In this document: positions 1 through 4,543 of the stretch, one piece after another | How the letters are laid out: each line of letters begins with the position of its first letter | Numbering within the stretch: the first letter of the stretch is position 1 | Assembly: GCA_017632155.1 (NCBI GenBank) | Contig: JAGBRZ010000180.1 | Span: 1 to 5,768, forward strand | Direction: 5' to 3' | Length of the DNA stretch: 5,768 nt | DNA from: Clostridia bacterium | GTDB lineage: Bacteria > Bacillota_A > Clostridia > Oscillospirales > CAG-272 | The notes under the pieces: generated by a model | What the model was told of the DNA's origin: nothing | The model's input: only the letters and a program-made list of their open reading frames with translations | The model's database searches: none | Translations under genes and position numbers: made by a program

Positions 1-268
1 CAATAACATTATGGAAGGGACAACGCTTTTCCCTGAAGAAGAATCCTCGATTGATATCCAAGCTAAAGAAGATTACAATCCAGATCCATATGGTAGAGCA
101 CAACAGAAAAAACAAGGTCGAGAGCTCAAAAACAAGGCGAGAAAAGGAAACAAGTGGGAACCTAGAAATAATAAGCGCGATGGAAAACCAGCTAAACCAA
201 AATCCCATACACCTGGAAAGGACCATAGGAAACATTTTACCACAGAAAAATTTGCGAAGATTTTTTAG
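1..268 (+). CDS. C-terminal end of a probable RHS/polymorphic toxin (5' end outside window)
   Basis: The frame is open from base 2 through the left edge, so this is the last 88 codons of a longer gene; the ATG at 11 has no ribosome binding site and is probably internal. The visible tail has an acidic start, then DPYGR (residues 28-32 of the visible part), a strongly Lys/Arg/Asn-rich stretch, and a closing HTPGKDHRKH (69-78) shortly before the TAG stop. By memory, such short basic tips with a Pro-Lys/His-Thr-Pro-Gly ending occur at the C-termini of RHS and related secreted polymorphic toxins, where the last domain carries the toxic activity. The His/Asp/Arg cluster could belong to a nuclease, but no catalytic motif can be named. 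A small candidate immunity gene follows eight bases after the stop, which is the expected layout. The RHS core itself is not in view, so the call rests on the tip and its neighbour. An ordinary basic nucleic-acid-binding protein is the main alternative. Confidence 0.6.
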   Translation, partial: NNIMEGTTLFPEEESSIDIQAKEDYNPDPYGRAQQKKQGRELKNKARKGNKWEPRNNKRDGKPAKPKSHTPGKDHRKHFTTEKFAKIF

Positions 269-272
269 GAGG
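267..272 (+). promoter_or_regulatory. Ribosome binding site overlapping the upstream stop codon
   Basis: AGGAGG begins inside the TAG stop of the toxin-like gene and lies four bases ahead of the GTG at 277. It fixes the GTG start of the next gene and implies translational coupling: a ribosome finishing the first gene sits on the binding site of the second. The four-base spacer is short, but no other start fits better. Confidence 0.8.
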
Positions 273-276
273 ATTT

Positions 277-756
277 GTGAATATTCCAAAATTAGAAAAG
301 TGGAAGCAAAATGTTGTTTTTTTAGGATGTAGAACAGGTTTGCGAGTCAGATACGAAACAAATGTTGATGATGAGGTAAAACGTGCATGCAAAGACTTTG
401 CAAATTGGTTAAGACGAAATTTTGAATTTCCAAAAAGAGTAACGGTATATGTTAAGGCGGCAAAAGTTATCAAATCTTGCGATGGCGAAAAAGTTTTCGG
501 AACTTTTTGGGGACCTTGTAATAAGCAGGATGAACCATATATACGTATTGCAACAGGCGACTACATGGAGTTACTCAACAAACATGGAAAAGATAATGCA
601 TTAGCAGAAATTTTATGGTGTATGTCACACGAATTAATACATTATTTGCAATGGCTTAATGACATAACTCTCACGATAAGAGGATTGGAAAAACAAGCGA
701 GTTATTATGCTGATTGGATATTGACACAATATTCAAATACCCGTGATCATCCATGA
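277..756 (+). CDS. Zincin-motif protein, candidate immunity partner of the upstream toxin
   Basis: This is a complete 159-residue protein with a GTG start, placed by the AGGAGG at 267-272. It has no signal peptide or membrane segment, so it should be cytosolic. Residues 118-122 read HELIH, the HExxH zinc-binding motif of metallopeptidases. A Glu at 138, in GLEKQASYYAD, lies 16 residues after the second His, where gluzincin- or SprT/ImmA-like folds place their third metal ligand. The order before it also fits a minimal zincin: a helical start (31-49), strands near 54-62 and 87-92, then the active-site helix. Position directly after a toxin-like tip suggests an immunity protein, and the shared AT-rich composition suggests the two moved together. 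Whether it is an active protease or uses the fold only to bind the toxin cannot be told. A free-standing metallopeptidase of other function is the main alternative. The gene itself is secure; the immunity role is inference from position. Confidence 0.75.
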   Translation: MNIPKLEKWKQNVVFLGCRTGLRVRYETNVDDEVKRACKDFANWLRRNFEFPKRVTVYVKAAKVIKSCDGEKVFGTFWGPCNKQDEPYIRIATGDYMELLNKHGKDNALAEILWCMSHELIHYLQWLNDITLTIRGLEKQASYYADWILTQYSNTRDHP

Positions 757-893
757 ATAGTTCGTGCTACGATGAATTGTAAATGATTTATTATGATTGG
801 TGTAATGCAATATCCATAAGAGTGTAACAAATTACTACCAACAGGAGTTGTGTCATTGCAATCAGAGATATGCGCGACGAGGTTAGCGAATGA
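757..893. other. Gene-poor AT-rich junction segment
   Basis: No convincing gene, terminator hairpin or RNA was found after the zincin gene. Stops interrupt all three + frames in the first 70 bases. From 820 one + frame stays open to a TGA at 1012-1014 without a well-placed start. The - strand has a 76-codon frame (747-977) with a GTG and no ribosome binding site. These conflicting short frames look like decayed sequence rather than a gene. Confidence 0.45.
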
Positions 894-1121
894 TATACTG
901 AAAGCGCCAGAAGTAAAACCAAAGCATATTCCTATGAGCATGACGCTAACAGTAATCTTTGCCGCTTTAACGATCACATTTCAAGACACGTTCACGTCTA
1001 TAAGTATGATCTGAACGGCAATATGCTCATGGCGGTCGAGTATGCGGAGGATGATTTCTATAACAAGTTCTCTACCGATATCTTCTGTGACTTGAGCAGC
1101 CGTTTACCACCCAAACCCTAA
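894..1121 (+). pseudogene. Start-less 3' remnant of an unrecognised gene
   Basis: After the in-frame TGA at 891-893 the frame runs 75 codons to TAA at 1119-1121 with no plausible start: the only in-frame ATGs (1023 and 1029) have no ribosome binding site. From about 960 codon choice turns GC-rich at third positions (CTG, AAC, GGC, GTC, GAG, ATC), unlike the AT-rich genes to its left and like the conjugation operon to its right. The peptide contains AYSYEHDANSNL and then VYKYDLNGNMLMAVEYAED, ending SRLPPKP. The two Y-x-Y...D-x-N-x-N(L/M) phrases vaguely recall YD repeats of RHS proteins, but the repeat spacing and the C-terminal helix do not fit a normal RHS core. I do not recognise the family. 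A hairpin terminator starts 23 bases after the stop, consistent with a real gene end. The most likely reading is the 3' end of a gene whose 5' part was lost by rearrangement near position 890. Confidence 0.5.
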
Positions 1122-1143
1122 TCAAATAACCACAAAAAATTCA

Positions 1144-1184
1144 CCGAGCATCGGTCTGTCAACAGACCCGATGCTCGGCTTCTA
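1144..1184. terminator. Hairpin terminator, possibly bidirectional
   Basis: CCGAGCATCGGTCTGT (1144-1159) pairs with the segment ending at 1178 through an 11 bp GC-rich stem (CCGAGCATCGG against CCGATGCTCGG) plus TCT/AGA, with one bulged C on the right arm. The + strand tail (CTTCTATTAT) is only moderately T-rich. Read on the - strand, the stem is followed after four bases by TTTTTT (positions 1135-1140). It can therefore end both the + remnant gene 23 bases upstream and - strand transcripts leaving the conjugation operon. Confidence 0.7.
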
Positions 1185-1294
1185 TTATCCCCCTTATATA
1201 AAGACAAAATAAAATAAAAATTCTTCAAGTTTCCCAAAAATTTTTATAGCGTTTGAAATAAACAGATGAGCCTTTATCGTTTTTTCTCTTCTGT
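1185..1294. other. AT-rich intergenic spacer upstream of a small RNA unit
   Basis: About 110 bases rich in A and T runs with no gene in any frame. One weak inverted repeat is visible: TAAAAATT at 1215-1222 and AATTTTTA at 1239-1246. It contains no recognisable integrase site or direct repeat that I can pair within the window. It may serve as upstream promoter DNA for the transcription unit that starts near 1310. Confidence 0.4.
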
Positions 1295-1303
1295 TGTTAT
1301 ACT
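1274..1303 (+). promoter_or_regulatory. Extended -10 promoter for a small RNA
   Basis: TGTTATACT at 1295-1303 is an extended -10 element (TGn followed by TATACT, one mismatch to TATAAT). The -35 region is weak: TTATCG at 1274-1279 with an 18-base spacer is the best match. That is acceptable because extended -10 promoters depend less on the -35. Transcription would start near 1309-1311, at a run of G. No ribosome binding site or gene follows on this strand before the terminator at 1343-1400, so the product would be a short RNA. Confidence 0.55.
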
Positions 1304-1307
1304 TTAG

Positions 1308-1400
1308 GGTGGGTACTTCACTTGACCTGCCATGATGACAGGTACCACCTGCCACCAAATGGGCGCAGTACGCCCTTGGTAGTAGGTGGTATCTTTTTTT
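1308..1400 (+). ncRNA. Putative ~90-nt structured small RNA or attenuator-like leader
   Basis: The unit between the promoter and the T-run is about 90 bases and nearly all of it can pair. A small hairpin forms at 1326-1342 (CCTGCCA with TGACAGG, one mismatch), and a long terminator stem at 1343-1391. The 5' segment GGTGGGTAC (1308-1316) can also pair with GTACCACC (1342-1349), with one bulged G. That would consume the left arm of the terminator, so two exclusive folds exist, as in attenuators. No coding role is likely: a 16-codon ATG frame from 1332 has no ribosome binding site. The sequence resembles part of a T-box only in its GGTGG/CCACC pairing and lacks the rest of that motif. There is no + strand gene downstream; read-through would be antisense to the winged-helix and virD4 genes. 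I do not recognise a named RNA family. Confidence 0.5.
1343..1400 (+). terminator. Strong intrinsic terminator with T7 tract
   Basis: TACCACCTGCCACCAA (1343-1358) pairs with TTGGTAGTAGGTGGTA (1376-1391) over 16 positions with one mismatch and one G-T wobble. It encloses a second perfect 5 bp hairpin, GGGCG-CAGTA-CGCCC (1361-1375). The stem is followed by TC and seven T (1394-1400), the layout of a + strand Rho-independent terminator. It ends six bases before the stop of the convergent winged-helix gene, so it would shield the conjugation operon from antisense transcription. On the - strand there is no T-run after the stem. Confidence 0.85.
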
Positions 1401-1406
1401 GCGCTC

Positions 1407-1664
1407 CTATGCTTGGATTTTATAGAGCAGGCTCGACTTACCGCCCTTTGTCCGATACCTCTGCTCGGTGGTGAGATACCCGCCACGACGCAGATCCCGT
1501 AAGGCTCGGCGGACGGTGGACTCGGACAGCTTCAGCTCACGGGCGATGGTGGGGATTGCCGGCCAACATTCGCCGTCCTTGTTCACTCTGTCCCTGAGAT
1601 ACACATAGACCGAGACCGCACGGTGCGAAAGCTCAGCGCGGTAAAGAAAATCAAGACGGCTCAT
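1407..1664 (-). CDS. Small winged-helix (HTH_36-like) DNA-binding protein
   Basis: An 85-residue protein, the last gene of the - strand operon. Its ATG overlaps the 3' end of the virD4-like gene by 14 bases, and an AGGAGG (1674-1679) sits nine bases upstream within that gene, so translation is probably coupled. Residues 13-85 match the pattern of a winged-helix domain: a first helix (HRAVSVYVYLRDR), a helix-turn-helix (IPTIARELKLSESTVRRALRDL, about 37-58), then a basic hairpin wing (GGYLTTEQRYRTKGGKSSLLYKI). Such HTH_36-like domains occur in plasmid replication initiators and in small proteins of clostridial conjugative elements next to the coupling protein. The protein is only the DNA-binding domain with no added catalytic region, so a regulator of the tra operon or an accessory oriT/replication factor are both possible. 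The target is not visible here. The TAG stop lies just inside the convergent small RNA terminator. Confidence 0.88.
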   Translation of the reverse strand: MSRLDFLYRAELSHRAVSVYVYLRDRVNKDGECWPAIPTIARELKLSESTVRRALRDLRRGGYLTTEQRYRTKGGKSSLLYKIQA

Positions 1665-3621
1665 TCTTGGTTTCCTCCTGTTCGGTGATCATCGGCTCGG
1701 CGGGAGCTTCGGCAGGCTTTCTTTCGGGGGCGGTTCGGAGCGAGGAGCCGCCTGTCTTGGTCTTGCCCGATTTTCTCGGAGGAGTCCTTTGCGGATCGTT
1801 GCTCTGACTCTCGGTCTGCACCACACCGTCGCCTGCGGCAGTTCCTGATGCCGTCTTTTCGGCAAGCCAATCGGGATGATATTTCTTCACGATGCCGTCG
1901 ATGATCACCTTCTTCTCGGCGTAGCCTACCTTGCGGTTGGCGTTCTCGGCTACGGCATAAGGGTTGTCCTTATCGAACTCAATGCCCCATTCAAAAAACA
2001 GCTTGAGGCGTACCTTCATCGGGTGCGCTCCCGTTTTCATAACAACAAACTGACCTTTGGGCATGGATTTCAGCTCATCGGGAGTCATCAGCGGTCGCTC
2101 GATCATCTGCAGGGATGCCGAGGGATCGTTCTTTCCTCGACTGACCGAACCCGACATGACAGTACGGCTGCCGAGTGCCTTGGAGAGTATCTCTGCGGAG
2201 GAACTGTTGGGAGCGAAGCCGCCGAAGATGGTGAGCTGTGTGTTGTCCACGATGATCTCCGCGCCCTCCTTGCCGTAGTTCTTGTCAAGCTGCGAGAAGG
2301 ACTGAATGATCGGCACGATCTGCAAACGGCGGGAACGGGATGCGCTGAACATCATCTCGGCATCCTGAATCTTGGGGAGCGTACCGTACTCGTCGCAGAA
2401 GAACACGCAACGGTTCTTGAGCTTGCCGCCCTGTTCGTCTGCTACGGCAAGTATCTCACGGTAGAGCTGCTGAATAATCAGCGAGATCATAAAGAAGGTG
2501 TTGGGGTTTTCCTCCGGCATGATGACAAAGATAGCGGATTTCTCGGAGCAGAACTTCTCGGCATCCACCTCGGTGTCAAAGCACAAGAGCTGCTCCAGCT
2601 CGGAGTCAAGGAATGCATTGAGGCGGGAGAGGGCTGTGGACATAACGCTTGCCATGCTTTGCTCACCGCCGTTGAGAGCCGATCCCGCATACCACTTTGC
2701 CTTGTGATCTTCGGGTAGCATCTCCATAAGCTGCTGAAACTGATTTTTCCCTTTCTGATTGGAGGGAGCGAGAAGCTCTTGGATGATCTTGAACACCGAC
2801 ACGATGTGGCGTTTGCTCGGCTCACAGAACTCGGCAACGAGCAGAATGGTCGCCGTGAGCAAACCTTCGGCGGAGTCATAGAAGTATGCGTTCTGTCCGA
2901 AGGATGCCGCATCCATGCCCGATAGGATGATGGTCTTGGCGATGATCTTTGCGTACTTTTCCGCTTTCGCCTTATACATGAGCTGATCGGGATGGTCACG
3001 GTAGAGGTCGGTATATTTGTTGACGAGGTGGAGGAGATTGTTTCCGTTGGAGCGCGTAGGATTACGAAGGTCGATGACCGACACCTGATAGCCGTAGTCC
3101 TTGGCGATGTTACCGTAGTTGCGCATAACGTCGCCCTTGGTGTCGGTAGAGAGGAAGGACATTCCCGACGCGCAGGCGTACTCAATGCACGGGTAGAGCC
3201 AATATGCCGTTTTACCGACACCCGCCGCGCCGATCATAAGAGCATGAACGTCGCCTGTGTCGATCAGAGCTGTGGTCTTGCGCTTGTTGCCAACGCATCC
3301 CACCACGATGCCTTGGGGGAGCGCATCCTCCACGATCTCGCTGTCCTTCTTGCCAAAGCGTTTCTTTTTGATGAGGCGGGACATACTTGGTGTCTGTCCG
3401 TTCTTGGCTTGCTTTCTCCATTTCTGCGGAGTGAACGGGATGTGGCGATAGGTCTTGGCGATCTCGCCCTTGTTCGCCCATCGCGCCGTTCCGTGCTGAC
3501 CGTCGCCTACGGTCTTGCTTTTGATATGATTTAGGTTATAGATGTGATTCAGCAACGTGACACCGCCGAGGACGGTTGCCATAAGTGCGCCGATCACGAT
3601 CAACAGCGTAATGCTTGACAT
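1651..3621 (-). CDS. virD4: VirD4-like conjugal coupling ATPase (CD1115 family)
   Basis: Complete 656-residue type IV coupling protein. It sits at the inner membrane face, receives the relaxase-DNA complex and passes it to the type IV secretion channel using ATP. Visible parts are one N-terminal membrane segment (about 4-26), a linker with GQHGTARWA (41-49) as in this family, the Walker A loop GAAGVGKT (131-138), the Walker B strand CVFFCDEYG with Asp-Glu at 410-411, and the conserved SRSRRLQIVPIIQSFSQL (428-445) that follows it. The tail from about 590 is Pro/Lys/Glu-rich and looks disordered, possibly a docking region. Length is near that usual for the family, with only one clear membrane helix. 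The ATG is set by GAGGT (3631-3635) nine bases upstream. It overlaps the TOPRIM gene by 22 bases and the winged-helix gene by 14, so it sits in mid-operon. All key ATPase residues are present and no frameshift is seen. Confidence 0.95.
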   Translation of the reverse strand: MSSITLLIVIGALMATVLGGVTLLNHIYNLNHIKSKTVGDGQHGTARWANKGEIAKTYRHIPFTPQKWRKQAKNGQTPSMSRLIKKKRFGKKDSEIVEDALPQGIVVGCVGNKRKTTALIDTGDVHALMIGAAGVGKTAYWLYPCIEYACASGMSFLSTDTKGDVMRNYGNIAKDYGYQVSVIDLRNPTRSNGNNLLHLVNKYTDLYRDHPDQLMYKAKAEKYAKIIAKTIILSGMDAASFGQNAYFYDSAEGLLTATILLVAEFCEPSKRHIVSVFKIIQELLAPSNQKGKNQFQQLMEMLPEDHKAKWYAGSALNGGEQSMASVMSTALSRLNAFLDSELEQLLCFDTEVDAEKFCSEKSAIFVIMPEENPNTFFMISLIIQQLYREILAVADEQGGKLKNRCVFFCDEYGTLPKIQDAEMMFSASRSRRLQIVPIIQSFSQLDKNYGKEGAEIIVDNTQLTIFGGFAPNSSSAEILSKALGSRTVMSGSVSRGKNDPSASLQMIERPLMTPDELKSMPKGQFVVMKTGAHPMKVRLKLFFEWGIEFDKDNPYAVAENANRKVGYAEKKVIIDGIVKKYHPDWLAEKTASGTAAGDGVVQTESQSNDPQRTPPRKSGKTKTGGSSLRTAPERKPAEAPAEPMITEQEETKNEPS

Positions 3622-4529
3622 GGTGTGTTCACCTCACTTTCGGTATTGGTCGGGGGATATAATAAGTCCTCGTTCCAATCCTTATGGGACGGGACGAGGA
3701 CTTCGGTCGGAATGCCTTGCGCGTATAGCTTTGCGGATATGCGATTGACTGCCTTTCTGCCACCGTCATCGTTGTCAAGACAAAGGCGGACGGTTTTAAT
3801 ACTCGGATTGTCCTTCAGCATTTGAAACAGCACCCGATCCGAGACACCGCAGGCGGCAGCATAGCTGTGCTGTTGCCATCCGTCCTTGTGCATGGAGATG
3901 TAGGACAGCATATCTATCGGTGCTTCAATCAGATAGAGGCGGTCGCTCTTGCCACTCCAATGGAAGGAGTATTCGGGCGTACTGCTCGGCTTGTTTCCAC
4001 GGAAGGTTGACTCCGTCCCTGTGCCTCGGTAGCTTGCGTGGCGAGGGACACCGTTCTGATCGTATCCGACGAACACGGCGGTGTGGTAGTCGGCGGATTC
4101 ATAGATCAAACCGTACCGGGCAAAGGTGTTCAGCACGTCCTTGTCGATCCCGCGCTTGGTGAGGAGATACGCATAGACTCGGCGCATATTATCGTTGCAG
4201 GGTGGTAGCTCGAATGGTTTAGCGGATTCCTTTCTCGGTACGCTTTCTGCCATGACGAGCGTACCGTCCGCACCGCCGAGGAGATATTCCATCGCTTCGG
4301 GATAGCTCTTGTTATAATATTTGCGGACGAAGTCAATGGCATCGCCGCCTTTCTGTTCGTATTGATGAAACCATAGGTTGCCACGGATGGTGACCTTCTC
4401 CGAGCCGTCGCGCCACTCAAACTCCGAGCCGGATCGCTTGAGCTGCTCTCCCTGACTGCGGAGCAGCTCGCAGAGATCGGTTCGCCGTGCCTGTTCCTTT
4501 TGCTGTTCGCTATATTGGATATATGCCAA
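3600..4529 (-). CDS. DUF3991/TOPRIM primase-like protein of a conjugative element
   Basis: Complete 309-residue protein. The N-terminal part (about 14-85) resembles the CHC2-type region of DnaG-like primases in layout (EFEWRDGSEKVTIRGNLWF, then GGDAIDFVRKYY) but lacks the zinc-binding Cys cluster. A DUF3991-like segment follows (about 115-190, with YLLTKRGIDKDVLNTFARYGL). The C-terminal half is a TOPRIM domain: LYLIEAPIDMLSYI (198-211) with the catalytic Glu at 202, and RLCLDNDDGG (248-257) with the metal-binding Asp cluster at 252-255, then DWNED (284-288). Such proteins are common beside relaxase and coupling-protein genes in Firmicutes elements. A role in priming or processing transferred DNA is inferred, not proven, and template-independent synthesis cannot be assumed. 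The start is TTG, supported by the ribosome binding site at 4538-4543. The last 22 bases overlap virD4. Confidence 0.85.
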   Translation of the reverse strand: MAYIQYSEQQKEQARRTDLCELLRSQGEQLKRSGSEFEWRDGSEKVTIRGNLWFHQYEQKGGDAIDFVRKYYNKSYPEAMEYLLGGADGTLVMAESVPRKESAKPFELPPCNDNMRRVYAYLLTKRGIDKDVLNTFARYGLIYESADYHTAVFVGYDQNGVPRHASYRGTGTESTFRGNKPSSTPEYSFHWSGKSDRLYLIEAPIDMLSYISMHKDGWQQHSYAAACGVSDRVLFQMLKDNPSIKTVRLCLDNDDGGRKAVNRISAKLYAQGIPTEVLVPSHKDWNEDLLYPPTNTESEVNTPCQALRC

Positions 4530-4537
4530 TGTGTTAA

Positions 4538-4543
4538 CCTCCT
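4538..4543 (-). promoter_or_regulatory. Ribosome binding site that decides a TTG start
   Basis: On the - strand AGGAGG lies eight bases before TTG at 4529 and directly abuts the TAA stop of the relaxase gene (4544-4546). No in-frame ATG or GTG lies within reach, so the TTG is the likely start. The layout predicts re-initiation by ribosomes ending the relaxase. Confidence 0.85.

Noticed and set aside
747..977. A 76-codon - strand frame with a hydrophobic, signal-peptide-like N-terminus (MIVKAAKITVSVMLIGICFG).
   Set aside because: The GTG start has no ribosome binding site, the frame overlaps both the end of the zincin gene and the remnant frame at 894-1121, and no motif is seen. Judged a chance frame, though not excluded.
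820..1014. A 64-codon + strand frame containing LLPTGVVSLQSEI and KAPEVKPKHIPM, open between stops at 817 and 1012.
   Set aside because: It has no start with a ribosome binding site and overlaps the frame that continues to 1121. Its protein-like look could mean a frameshifted remnant, but I cannot choose between frames without a homology search.
1306..1391. Resemblance of AGGGTGGGTAC and the later CCACC pairing to a T-box riboswitch.
   Set aside because: The conserved T-box bulge sequence, the specifier stem and a downstream aminoacyl-tRNA synthetase or amino acid gene are all missing; the leader is far too short.
1304..1486. A 60-codon - strand frame across the terminator and the end of the winged-helix gene.
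   Set aside because: It overlaps the real winged-helix gene in another frame and translates the terminator stem; no ribosome binding site.
1876..2718. A 280-codon + strand open frame opposite the virD4-like gene.
   Set aside because: It lies wholly antisense to a gene with clear Walker motifs; long antisense frames are common in GC-rich coding DNA, and no ribosome binding site or domain supports it.
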